Of a stretch of 64,000 nt of DNA, positions 24,623 through 37,800 are shown piece after piece; the stretch's first letter is position 1, and every line of letters begins with the position of its first letter. The stretch comes from Hymenolepis diminuta (lineage: Eukaryota > Platyhelminthes > Cestoda > Cyclophyllidea > Hymenolepididae), in contig CAADRB010000014.1 in the NCBI GenBank assembly GCA_900708905.1, forward strand, positions 190,092 through 254,091, read 5' to 3'. Made by a program: the position numbers and the translations under genes. The notes under the pieces are model-generated. The model did no database searches and was not told the DNA's origin. It worked only from the letters and a program-made list of their open reading frames with translations.

Positions 24623-26129
24623 TTTTGTATGAATATAGTACTTACACTGTTGATAAATAGAGGTTTTATTTAAAATACGAAAAGGCTATCGATATTGGAT
24701 TGTATATGGCGTAGTGTCCATATCGTCCAAATGAAAAACAGGATTTCATACTTATCGATATTTACTCGTTGTTTGTTTTGAACAACTCAGTAAAGAGCTG
24801 ATGAATTGTAAATTCGTTAGTTTTTTGCATCTATCGGAAGTGGATATTTCTTAGCACTCATTTGATAATTCAACAGCCGAAGAGCGTGTCTGCTAAATCG
24901 GGATTGAAGAGATTTGGTAGGAAGGTTCAACTGTAATGATAATTAGTTCCCGCAAGTTGTCTCCAGGTCATCCATTATCTGTCAACACTTGGGCTCACAT
25001 CAATTTCGACAGCTTTGACAGTTATTTGGGACTAATACAGTTTGACGGTGATTCGATCTCCAGATATCAACAATTTGAGGGTAACTTGTATTCCTATATA
25101 AAGCCTTAATTTCTGATATGTTGCAATAACAATAGCGAACTAAAGGGTTAATACACTCATCTAACTTTGTATTTCCATAACTCTAAGCTTGATTAATGCT
25201 TAGTGTTTGATTCAGGTAAACTGCATTAAACGTCTTTTTGAAGTATAGTTTAATAATTGCAGATTTACCCCCAAATAAGTTTATGATCTGTAACGGGAAC
25301 TGATCGTGCTTAGAAAAGATAAACTTATACGTGGCTTAGCGGTCACGTACGCAAACAAGGGGTCACACATTAACGTTAAATAACCATCGATATAACTAGT
25401 TGTTCATTGTGATAATGTTATGAATACTGCCTAATAGATAAATAAATGATACAGTGAGGGAAAATTTTCAAACTTAGGCAATTAAAAATTCAGCTAATGA
25501 TGGACTAACTCTGTCAAAAGAATTCGATTTATATGCATCAAAAGTGCTTCAATCTACTTCCAATCAAGCGAAGATACTTAACTATGACTGACTTACACAA
25601 GATCCCGTATGAATGCTTTTAAAAAGTACTTCTAATATAAATGTATGCCGTCACTGCTAAAACGATACTCATAGCCACTCATATAATCTGTTACCTGCTA
25701 TTGTTATGCAAATCAAAAAATTTTTGCCTTTAATTATGACATTGAAATGGTTCATTTACAGAGTGAACATAAGAAATTGTGATCAGCTATCCGATTAGCC
25801 AGTAACCATTCTCAAAAATATTGGTGAAATTTAGCACCGAGTAACAAATATTGCACAATTCCGAAAATTTTCTACTTTCTTCCTATCAGTTCAAAAAATG
25901 AAATGTGGCAGATCGCCTGTTCTTTTGCTAATTCTTTTTTATTTCCCTTTCCCAATTTTTACGTTCGTCAAATTTGTACTCTAAGCCACCCCTATTCCTC
26001 AACTTGTATGAGTTCGTCTATGCGCAAGCGTCCTTCCCTTATTGCTTATTTTTCACTTGGCAAAGAGTCACCCGAATCCAGGACCGCATTAAAGATTGAT
26101 GCCTTAATTCAACTAGCCTGAGTAAGCAC
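24623..26129. other. Intergenic DNA downstream of PGK
   Basis: No gene seen. A plus-strand frame at 25903-26121 (72 codons) precedes the gypsy remnant in the same orientation and may be further decayed element DNA, but I cannot identify a domain in it. Confidence 0.4.
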
Positions 26130-26640
26130 CTCGCTGTATTACACCAAAAGCCTACTAAACACACCAGTGATCAAAAGTTTGTAAATACTCCACGGCTCCC
26201 TCGAAACATTTTCTCTGCCCGATTCGACCATGTCAACATTGATATCGGTAGTCCACCCTCACCTTACAATGGTTTTAGCTATTTCTTAACCTGGATCGAG
26301 CGTTTCTGCCAATGGCCAGAAGCTTTTTTTCGAACAAAAATTTGATAAAATCTTTCCTGAAGAGATCCACGATTACCCACAGATTGTGGAACACAGTTTG
26401 AGCCTACTCTCTTCGGTGAACTTGTTTGATATCAAACGGATTCGATAAATTGTCTGTCATCCATAGGCAAATAGTTCAGTCGAACGTCTTCACCGTCAGT
26501 TGAAAGCTCTTCTTACTGTTTAGAGCACCTTAGATTGATGGACAGAAGCTCTTCCCCTAGTTTTATCTTGCTACGTATGCTACATCAACTATTCGTGTCA
26601 CCCCTTCTCACAATCTTCTTTAAGAACAGAGTTCGGTAAA
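26130..26640 (+). mobile_element. Ty3/gypsy retrotransposon integrase remnant
   Basis: Conceptual translation in shifting frames gives a gypsy-type integrase core. The block RFDHVNIDIGSP is at about 26218-26253 (first catalytic Asp codon 26241-26243), followed by FLTWIERFCQWPEAF. TDCGTQFEPTLFGELV holds the second Asp (26382-26384). SSVERLHRQLKALL holds the Glu (26482-26484), followed by WTEALPLVL. Several stops and at least two frame changes interrupt it, so it is inactive. A full element would also carry gag, protease, reverse transcriptase, RNase H and long terminal repeats. I see none of these nearby, so only the 3' part of pol survives. Confidence 0.85.
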
Positions 26641-28855
26641 TGCGGATTTTTATTCAAATAAGTGGATAATGAGTGAGAGAAGGGATTCACCAATATGGGA
26701 TCGGGCTACAAAACAGTAGAATGGGAGGCAGTAGCTTGATGTGCCGTGTCTGGTAATATGGACGGGGGAATTTAAGACAAATGCATGAGAAGAAAGATAG
26801 ACTTGACAAGAAAGAGGAAGCACAAGCGCGTAAAATTAGTGTTGAAAGTCAAGTGGCTGATAAGAAGTTGGGTAATGCAGGATTGGAGTTGAGGAAAAAA
26901 GTTATCGAACTGGATGGTTGACGATGATGATGACCTGATTGGGTTGAATTCCATTGAGATCGTGATAAAATGCAGAACGACGGATGTTACTTGATCGATC
27001 GATTGTTCAGCGTTTTAAAATCTCTTTTAATTTCGTATTTCAGTCTGAAACCAAGAAAAAACTGCATTAGAGAAAGACTAAAAGTCTACAAAGAGGAATT
27101 TTGCGAAATAGATGCACCACAAAAAAGAAGTTACATTTGGGAGGCGATAAAACATCTTTCTGATCTGCTGACAACGAAACTTCTTTGGAATAAAACGAAA
27201 AATAAATCACTAGTGGGACTAACGGTGATGTACTGATATAAAATTCTATCTGATATATTTGCGTTAATACGTAGCTCCAAAATAACCTACTAATATCGTG
27301 TTCCCCTATCAGTCCCCTCTCAGCTTCGCATGAATTTAATGATTATTTGGTTTCTCATACTTTCCTTAGTCCCACAAACATGACTCAAACAGTCTGGTCA
27401 TTTTTTAGTTATAACTGAGTTGGTTTATCATAAGCAGGACTGGCAAGATTTCGTTCTATACAGCCTCCGCTTTTATAAATACTAACCAATAAAAAGGGAA
27501 TTTCATTCCGAATACAAATTCTCAAAGGGATTCGCACCAGAATATTAATACATAGTATGCGAAAATTAAGGAAGAGCTAATACAATGTAGGAAAGATAAT
27601 TATATTGTGGGTGAGAAGTTTCTGTATCTGGTTGTTTCAAATCCTACAAGAGGGAAATTATTTCAAAACTGTAAATCTTAGTTTATACCAGCTAAAGTTA
27701 TACTAAAATGGCGATGGAGACGGTGCAACTACCCATTGTTTAAACTCGCGCAATTTCATATATGGTTTTCTTTTGGCATCAAACAAATTGGAGCTAGATG
27801 GCGAAATGCTTAACCATGAGACTGTAAGAAAATTTCTCCAACTGCTTCGAAAATTATCTTTTAACAGAACCGAACTCCTCAAGCATTTTGAAGACGTAAG
27901 GGAGGCGCAAACTGCAACTCCAGCTCAAGAGCGAAATTGACACGTGGCTTTCCTAAATTTAAGCAAAGCAAGTAACCATTTTCAATAGTGAAGCCCGAAT
28001 TTAATACTTGCTATGCTTCTGTAAACTCTCCGTTTGTCGAAAGAAAATGTTTTCCAACACTCATCCTGGAAATGGTAGAAGCAACTTGAAATCTGTCCGA
28101 TGAAAAAAAAATTATTTTACCGTTCCTCCAAGACTAATATTAACCAGTACAATTGATCACAATTCGATGGGTACGCACAGATGAGTATCAAACCTCTAAA
28201 ATATGATCTCTACACCACCGCCTTGTCTTGCAACCAAACACATTAAGTATGGTCTGTCGAATACGTGATTACGAGATACATACAACTGACTTTGTAAATC
28301 AAGCTTCAGTCGAACTGAGGAGCCATAAAATGATCAATATCTTAAGGCCTATTAAGTGTTCTAAAATAAATCCAAAACTTGCGATACCGAAATATCTAGA
28401 ATTTACGCTCTTCTTTTTACAATATATGTAATACTGCCGATTCGATCGTTATTTAAGTAGACATAGTGAACAGAAGAGTGAACTCCGCTATGCTGCGATT
28501 ATGAAAGCAATAAAGGAAAAATCCATTGAAACCGTACGACCAACCATCCCAACTAATCCACCACTTAATAAACAAGGGGTATCATGAAAGTGAATTAATC
28601 AGAAATTGCAAAATTCAAAACTAGAGAACTTAAGTCGATGAATCATAACCTTTAAGTAAATAGCGTAAAACAGTCTGAGGAATCAATACGACTCCGGTGA
28701 CACCATGACTTCATTCCAAACTTCTACTCCACTACCGTCCCCTTACCCCTCATTTGGTCATTTTAATATTGTTCAAGTTCGGTTGCTTTGCGATGCGTAA
28801 AAAATTAGGAAGTCCCTTGGATTACAATCCATTAACCAAAACTTACACGAAGGGA
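26641..28855. other. Region between the gypsy remnant and the coiled-coil gene
   Basis: No gene can be established. Two stretches on the plus strand look coding-like: a 46-codon Lys/Glu-rich frame at 26781-26921 and a Lys-rich stretch at about 27045-27237 that follows a fair splice acceptor (CGTATTTCAG). I could not join them in phase. The right end (28700-28855) is the expected 3' UTR of the minus-strand coiled-coil gene. An ATTAAA-type signal on the minus strand at about 28761-28766 could be its poly(A) signal. Confidence 0.35.
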
Positions 28856-31800
28856 TTAGTTTAGGGTTCGTGGGGTGGCACCACCGGTGATATGATTAGA
28901 AGGCATCTGACGAGTTGTTGACTGCATCTGGGCAGCAGTTTGCATAGCCAGAGGGGAGAGGAAGTTGGTGAGAGATGGCCTTGGATAAGATTGGCCTCGA
29001 CTGATTCCATTGGTTGGGGCTCCAGAAGAGGTCGAAGGCTGCACTACCATATCAGCAGCAGAGGCAACGAATTGGCTCTGCTGTTGTTGGTGAAGTGCCA
29101 CTTGCAAATCATTCTGAAGTTGATTCATACGAGAGCGTTGCTCGATAACCTCGGCAGTTAGCATCTACATATGTATAAAGTGAGGCATTATTACATTAAT
29201 ACTCATTCCTCTAACGGTGACTTTATAAATACTGGATTCAAAATTTTATAGACATCGAACATTACCGAGCTCATACGACTAAAATAAACATGTTTAAATA
29301 TATGTGTACGTATGATATATACAAGCTGCTTAAGGCATCTGAGGACATTTTGTCCAATTTTAGATAAACGAGGTAAAACTGCCAACAGTCGAAACTTACA
29401 ATTTCTTGAAACTTAACCTAGGTTTTATTCTACATGTCCTCCCTCGGCTTCTATCATCAACTCAGGTCGAGTCCGAAAGCGACTGCAAGCTTTCATCAGA
29501 TCAGATACTCTTTATTGATGTCCACCATTCCTCGGGCTNTTGCTTCCAACAGAGANGAGGATTTGGTGTTATAGGGATGCTTATTAACTTCCTTTTCAAC
29601 CACGCCCCGCTCCGCCCCACACGTACTACTCCTCTGCATTAAGGTCTGATGAGTAGTTGGGAGGCCATAAGAAGTTCGGTATGACATGATGATGAAAATT
29701 CCCGGCCATCCATTCAATCCTGCCCTTCGGGAGCTTCATGGAATTCAGTCGAATCTTGCTTGAAGGCATAGAGTCTTCTTCCATTGGCTGCGATGTCTAT
29801 CCAGGGCGGCTTAGCAACAATGGCTTGAAGAGTCTCCACATAGGCATCTGCATTGACTCTAAGGCCCTGGGGAACAAATTGAGGAGTCACGATGTGCCCC
29901 TTCCTCACTATTGACAACATCGAAGATCATCACTGTTTCTTCTTGGAAACTTCGCGCACATGTATAACAGTTGGAAATGCAGTGGGGTTCACTCTCCACA
30001 TTGCCAGCCACCTATCAGTTCTTCGACTTACTTTTCCATCCCGGTGGAAGTATTTTCGTGGAAGAAAAACCGAAGATACTCCTCTTCTTCGGAGTGCTTT
30101 TAATTTCTTTAGGAGTCCTTTTGCACGCATCAAACCATTCACTTGAGTTGTTTTAGTACACATCAACTGACCACCTCGCCTAAGAACGTGCGACTTGTAC
30201 CTGATGTCCTGGTGATTTTCGTCCACCATACCATGTCATGCTATGTCATGCACTCTTCCCACAGACTCAAGCGTTCTGAGTGAGTGAGTCAGCAGAGCGT
30301 TTACAACGCTCCTTTCTCTTCCTCGTGGTTTCCAATTCATCTCCATTGTTTTCATTCAACATTTCCTTTCTAACTTTGCATACGAAAGATCTGGCAACTG
30401 TTAGAAATCTTGCAATTTCTAAATTCCCGTGTTTTACTTTTATAGACACTATTACGGTGTGCCTTTTCATTTCACTACTTATAATAGTATCTGGCATGAG
30501 ATCTTCTGATATAAAAAATACATTATTATCAGGTTAGTTTAAATTACAAAAATACGCGTGGCATCAGATAAATAAATAGCAACCAGTTCGTAGAATAGAT
30601 AACGGCAAAAGATAACCGAGAAAATACATTTGTATATACAAAAGTGACATTAAATTTTTAAAAAGCTAGGCTCTGGTCGAACTTTACTTTTTCAGTAGAG
30701 AACATGACTACGTAGATATTCGTCAAAAACCGTCAAGATAACCAATCTCAATTACTGATTTAACCCGGTTCACAGTCTCTTACTCCGTACTCAGTGACAT
30801 ATTCCTCGACTTGTAAGATGCTTACTGATTTTCTCCTATTACCAAACACTTTGAACTTGGGCTTCGCTACCAAGTGACATTGTCGACGTTCTAGTTAACT
30901 ATCCTATCATCATTTGTCTTATGTTCTATCATTTAGTAGCGAAGTTCGAAAAACTTGGAGGAACAACAGAATAATAAGTTTCCTCTTTCCTATCCTAGGA
31001 ATTAATTTCTAATAATGGCTCTTATCCATTAAAGTACTTTGCTGACTAAGCTACAAACTGAAGCTAAAGAGCCCTTAAAAGAGTGAAGATACTTGTGCGT
31101 GGAAGATACCAAGGCTGTATCACTTCAGATCTTATCAGTTAAGATTGTGGGAATAAAGAGATAAACTTTGAAGATTTACTCCTCGAATCAAATTGGATCA
31201 AAGCTTCCAGAGGAATTTAACAAAAGATCTAACCCTACGGAACTTTTAAAGTACACTAAGTACATAAGAAAGCTCTGAACTCTTCTAAGTAGAGGTAGGA
31301 TTAAAATAACGATAAGCATATAATGACCCCACTTCCCAACTCTGTTCAAGTGTTATCTTAATTCGCTAGCTAATTTAGCCCAATGTTTAACTTCCTCTTA
31401 GTTCTTCATATAATTCATCCTCCGAGCTATTTATTGATCTTTCCCAGGTATTTAACACCTGCGCATTGAGTTTACTCCACGGCTTAGTAGCAAGGGTGAT
31501 TGCTCTGTATTTTCGCTTAAAATAAATTCCCCGCTACTGTTTCTGTCAGCTTTCTATCTTGCGGCAGTTGAAATAATTTAGCTAGGGAAGGCAATAGTTT
31601 AGCTCGTGCCTTTGGTGATTATTAAGCTAGAATCCCTCTTGTAATAAGCCGATGACAAGGAAGTTAAAAATATACAGACTGGCACTAATGTGTGATGGCA
31701 TGGCTGGTACCACGATAGCCGCGTGTCTACCAGTTCAATGCGTCAAAAGATTTTACAACATATACCACGCGCGAAAAAACACAGAGATAAACACAAAGAC

Positions 31801-34800
31801 GCCACACTGTGAAGTAATTAATCAGAGACTTTCATTGAAAGTACTCAACCCAGTCAGAATTAAATAGATTCACCCGCTCCAATTGATAAACCGTATTCAT
31901 AATGTGGGGCATATATATGCAGTAGATCATACAGTAAATAACTTCCCAAGTCTATTAAGGAAGGTGTTAAAAAACACTTAACCTTGAAGGAAAGAGAGTA
32001 TTATGAAACTGTTCTTGTGGAAAACTCGCCTTCTACCGTTAGACCCATTGATCAAAGTTAACCAATGCGGCTATCCATCCACATCACTGGATGTTCACCA
32101 ATAAACATTGATCTCGTGACCAGATGTAGGAGCTGAACACTGCATCACTGGTGTCTCTTCCAATAATCCAATAGAGTGTACGTCATATTTTATAATCAAA
32201 CGGATTGTTACCGGTTTATGAACTGGAAAATTAGGAAAGTGCAAATGATTATAAAAGCTCCGCGTCTTAAACGTTAGGCTCTAACCGAATGCTCTAAAAA
32301 CTCAGGAAATGAAGTTAGTAAGAACAAAGAGCCTAACCCCAACATAACCAGAATTATGTAGAAATATTAGTTTCAAGACTGAAATCGGCCAAACTAATCT
32401 TTCTCCTATATATGTTAAAATTTGCATACTGCCTGACCACATTGTACATTTAATACGATAATTTGTTAAAATTGACCCCGTGTTTATGTCTCCTATTTAA
32501 GAAAATATTCACCAAGCCCCAATTCATAAAAAAATGTCATATCCTCATGGTGATGACACGCATGCGGGATAATAGAACTATAGATTCCTCTGACAATAAA
32601 AAAGGTCCCAAACATTATTTTACCTGAATTTGATCCGAGTACTTGTCGACATGCTGCAGCGTAGGGGTAGGTGGCGCCGGGGCAAGAGAATGGACAGAGG
32701 AGAGTCCACTGAGACTTTCAGCAGGTGGTCGGTATGGTGAGGTGAAAAGTCCACTGGTTGATATAGTGAGTAGAGGCTGCAGTTGGGAAGTAGGACTAGC
32801 GAAAAGAGACCAATCTGCTGTGCACTGCGGTTGCTGTGGTGGCGGTGCAGAGGTAGTCCGATTCTGTTGAGCGACTGAGTAGAGGTAGGAGTTCATGCGA
32901 GCGTTCTCAGTCACCAGAAGATTGCAGGTTTGAGTCAGCTGTTCCACTTTGAACTCCAAATTGGTGATTTCTGTTAAATGGAAGAACATTAAACAGATGA
33001 ATATAATTAGAACATATTTTGAAAACATTTGATAGGTAGATTATTTCACTAAAAGTATCATTTTCAAGCTTGGATTGTGAACATCTGAAATGTGCCGCCG
33101 CTAGGTCTTCCAAATTAGCGTATTTTCAGAAAACATACGCTTTATAACGATAATAATTGCGCAGAACACAGTGAGTGAAATATATTTAATACTGGAAGGC
33201 TATTTTGCCCAGGAGGTTTCAAACTTCATATCGAAAGAGCTAACTAAAAATACTTAATTGTCTCCGGCTAAAAATCATAATAATAATGTTGAAGGGAGAA
33301 AGTTTCTCTCAAGGACAACATCTCCAAAATGCCATTAAAATTGCCTTCCAAAACATGATTTTGGCAATTTTGCATTTCAAAATTGTATTCCTGATGAAAC
33401 CTATATAATTGTTCTGATCAGACAAATGAACTACTTACTACGTCCATATATTAACATTTCACTACAAATCCATTGAAAGGTGATAGGCCGAAAGCGTAGC
33501 ATCCTGAAGCCCTCAAGATAAACCTTAGAAGACGCTTCAACTTGACAGAATCGGAAGAACTTTAATTATAATGACAGTAGGGATTTTTTAGCTTCTATCA
33601 TGAATAATGAGTAAAGAAATGTAGCCCGTTGAATGCTCCAAATCTATTTCCGGAGAGGTGTCTCCTTTCTTCAAGTGATCTACAATTCTAAGAGGATCGA
33701 GCCTCCCATAAACTATTATTGGAGGCCTCTACTCGATTAACGTTACATAGATCACGACAATTAAACATAAATAAAATGTTCAGCGAGCCACACACTATTT
33801 ACTTTAATATTTAACCGGCGCATTAGAGAAGGGTGATTCTAGCACTCATTTTGAATGGCGGAAACATACTCTAGGGTCACAGACTGGAAAAAAATATAGC
33901 TAATAAACACAAGTGGCATCAAACTTACTCTCAGCGAGAGTCTTTATGATAGTATCACTAGCCGAACCACCGAACGAAATATTAGCCACCTCGTTGTGAT
34001 TATTGGATCGAGTTGTAGACCGTTCAGTTTGTCGACGATGAGGATGCGAGTTCCTTGCCGCTGGTGCGGTGGAAGGCCTTGCAACAGTCCCACTTCTACT
34101 GCTATTTCGAGGAGAAGGCGAGTGTCCCAAATGCGGCATTCTCATACCCATTCCAGATGCTGACTCCCGGGAGTCAGTAGTAGTACGAATTCCAAGACAT
34201 TCACGATGGGTGCTTGAGCTCATACTAGAATTGAGAAAACGTCTACTATTAGCAACCCGGCTACTTCGCGAAGAGACTACACTGGGAATATCTTCAGTGT
34301 ATTCCTCTTCTTCCCGAACGTTCTGTTCCTCTTCACGGTCTGATGAGCCACCCCAAGTTGCCATTGCAGTAGCATCCATGCAGGAAGCAGACTCAGACAA
34401 ACCGCCTCCTCCCTTAGTGCTATTTCTAAGAGACTGATTAGTGACGTTCAGTGCTTTATCATCACCCTCAACTGTGCCCTTGTCTCCTGCTGTTGCTACT
34501 ACAGAAGAGTCCAGAGGGATATCAGTAGTATTGCGATGCTCCTCTCGCCACATACGCGCCTCTCGCATGCTCTTGTAAAGTCGCTCTGTGTTATCCACAT
34601 ACGTTGCTTCAGGTTCCTATAAGAAAAATTTTAACTAAGAAACATCAGACGAAAATTTAAGGCTTTAGCAATATAGATTACCATTCTAATTTTATTGAAT
34701 TTCGCTAAAATTGAATTGAATTATTTCGAGAATAATTCACTCAATAAATATATTCTTTAGCTGATTGGCTCACAGGCGATTTATATACATTTAAAGGGGT

Positions 34801-37800
34801 TTCTTGAAATACAAGCTGGTCAGTGTTAAGATGCATTGCAATAAATAACTTTGGACGTCAGTGAATTTAAAAGTAATCAAGCCAAAAGAAATTCACAAAT
34901 CGGCAATCGGTTGGACGAACAATTTCTTCTCAATAAGCATGTAAGTAATAATTCTTTATTACCTTGAAATCGAGCGTAAATATACTTTCATCACAAGTTT
35001 GGGGTATTTGTGATGATACAATTTTAGTGAAGATTTAAAAGTGGTATTCTAATAGACAATGGTCTAGACATTAAGAGATAGGATATTGGATGGCATTAGT
35101 GTTGTACCAATCTTTGCTACTGGGTTTCCCAGTTAGAGAGTTAAAATTTCAGTCAAAGACTCCCTTCGACGACTTGCTTAATTAGTCTTTATTATTTTTG
35201 ATACTTAGTGATTCGAAAGAAGCCCCAATATAACAAGTCTGTAATGAAAACAAGGTTCTCCGAATACAAAGTGCACAAAAGAGATGCAACTCTAAACAAA
35301 GAATAGTCAAGCTGGTATGCATTTCTCCAAATCCATAGCTGACTCATCGAAGTTGGTGGAAGCATGACGGCTGACGATAATACTTTAAACCAAAGCTCAA
35401 GATACTGACTGTTAACAACAATCGAAGGTACTCTGTAGTGAGGAGTGCCCATGGTTCTTTCTCTATTACCATATAACTTGGTCTTTGTAAAATAAGAGCA
35501 AAGTGGTCTAACTCTATGTACATGATCATTTCCGCCAATAATCATTCTCGCATTTTCATGAGTGTGTGTCTGTGAGAAGTGGGCATTATATTAGCCAAAT
35601 AACAAAAGATCTGATAATTGCCAATGAATTTGAAAATGGGAAAACAGATTTGTCAATAAACTGACCTGAAAGGTGACGGCTTCACCTTTCTGAGTGGTGG
35701 GATCGCTATCACTACTGGCAATAGAGCTCAGATGATTACTGCGACGAGTTGGGGGTGGGGTTGAAAGTTCGAGGCCAGAGAAAGTGGTCGGTAGAGATCC
35801 ATCCAAATGGTCATCCAGATTTTGGTTGGTGGTGTTCTGCTCAGAACAGTTTGATGTCCGTGACTGTGCTGATGGTATCTACAAATATTGTGTAGAAATA
35901 CCAATACTCTTGAGAGAAGAAGTAAGGACTTTAATTTGTAGGCTTAATCATAATTGACAGACTCACTTTGAATAATCTTCCAAGCCATCTACTTGGAGCC
36001 ACATATCGAACTGGACGTGAGAATGTATGTGATCATCCTTCCCCTTATCGTTTGTTGGTTCAACTACCATTCTGACTATAACTCCCAAGCCTATTTAGAT
36101 AGACATTTGTGATCTTAGGGCTTCCTTGGTGAGAAACCCACATTCTGCCTCTCCAACTCATGACCTCTGACCTCACAAACGTATATGCTACCCACCAAGT
36201 CATTCTAACGTCGCCTCATATCACCCGCTACTCCTTGATTTTAATCTCTAAAGATTGGAAATGAAGATCGAAATGAAGAATGTCCAAATCTATAATTTGA
36301 GATACAGTGAAGAGTGTCAAGGTCTTGATATCGCCTCAATATGGAGGCTTCATATTAAAGAGAGAATCACTGTACGCCACTGAAAATGATTTCCGAACAA
36401 CGTGTTAATTTGATTAATTTTATGTGACATTTTTATGTTCGCATGCTTGGGCAAACCGCTGTGTTACTTCCCTCTCTGACCAAAGTGCGGCTGTACAATA
36501 TCGGCTACCGATTCTTGCTGGCCACTATCTATAAAACGGCTAAGTCGCCTGTGCTATAAACATCCCGGAATTTAAATAAGCTCGGTATAAACGCTTGGCT
36601 CTCACACTCTCTTATGTATTTTGATTCTACTCTCTCTACAATATCACAAATAGGTCATTAACATTGAAGAATATGTACTTTACAATCAATCTTTAGACTT
36701 ACAAGCATAAGAGAAAAAGCAAAGATATGAAGTCACCTACCTTAATAGAAGTCGACGAAAGAGTGCGCCTTGAAGTACTGGCTTTCGAAGGCGACACTTC
36801 TACGCTATTGGAAAAGTTGAAGGAATGCAATTCCCCTCGCAGCTCCTCGAGATGTTCCTTCCGGGCTTGAAGACGCCTCAAAATGGGGAGAGAATCATCT
36901 CTGTCTTCCGTAGGAGCGACATCGGAATTTGTCACTCTAAAGGAGTAAATCAAGGGATTGATGAAATAGGCAAAGAGCGTCTTAATAAAGACTCCTTTAG
37001 AAAGAGTACATACGAATTTGAGGGCTGTTGTTGTGAGGATCCAACTCGTGACGGTAGACTAGACTTTGAAGTATCTTCAGGTTTTGACTGTGATGAGCTG
37101 ATGCTAGTAATCTCTAGAATAATAAAAATGTTTATCTTCATGACAGGGGCTGGTTGAGGTAGCATATAAAAATTAAAACTCCATATTGAAGAAAAAATAA
37201 CTCCGAGCTTGTATTATCCTTAGCATTAATCACCTGGGACTTGAGTTGAAGGAATTGTCATCTTATTCAATGATAACCCTCCTGTTTATCTTTACGTGTT
37301 ATATGAAATTTTATGCACTATAACTATGGGGATGAAGCTGATTTGGTAAATATGTGATTATGAAATCACATGCGGAAACTAGTTTCATTCTTGAAAAAAG
37401 GGCGATTTTCAGATCAAGTCTTCGAAACTATGCTTCGACATAATTAAACACTCAAATATACCAATCTGTGAAGATTAGTAGAGCAAACGAACATTAATTA
37501 GAATTTACGATAAAGAAAAATCGCTACTTTTCATTTTCAAAATTTTACAATTCCACTCTGCATATTAAAAGCAACATTAACAGCATTTTGTCGACTAATA
37601 ACTAATATAAATTACAAGAGATAACTTTGATCAAATAGACAATTGAAGCGAGATGTGCTAGGATTCAATTTTTTCATTATAGCGGCTCCAGGATATTTTC
37701 GATCTAACGATTTCCTTAATGAACTTGAACCAATCAATATAAATGAGTTATTGAATCGCTTACTGGCTTTCCACGTTGGAAGACAATTTCAGTATGTAAG

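Noticed and set aside
34069..34437. A 122-codon plus-strand open frame
   Set aside because: It lies antisense to exon 13 of the coiled-coil gene, whose junctions and phase are coherent. The plus frame has no motif and is a shadow.
35192..35545. A 117-codon minus-strand open frame inside intron 12
   Set aside because: On the gene's strand, but exons 12 and 13 join directly in phase without it, and the composition is not protein-like.
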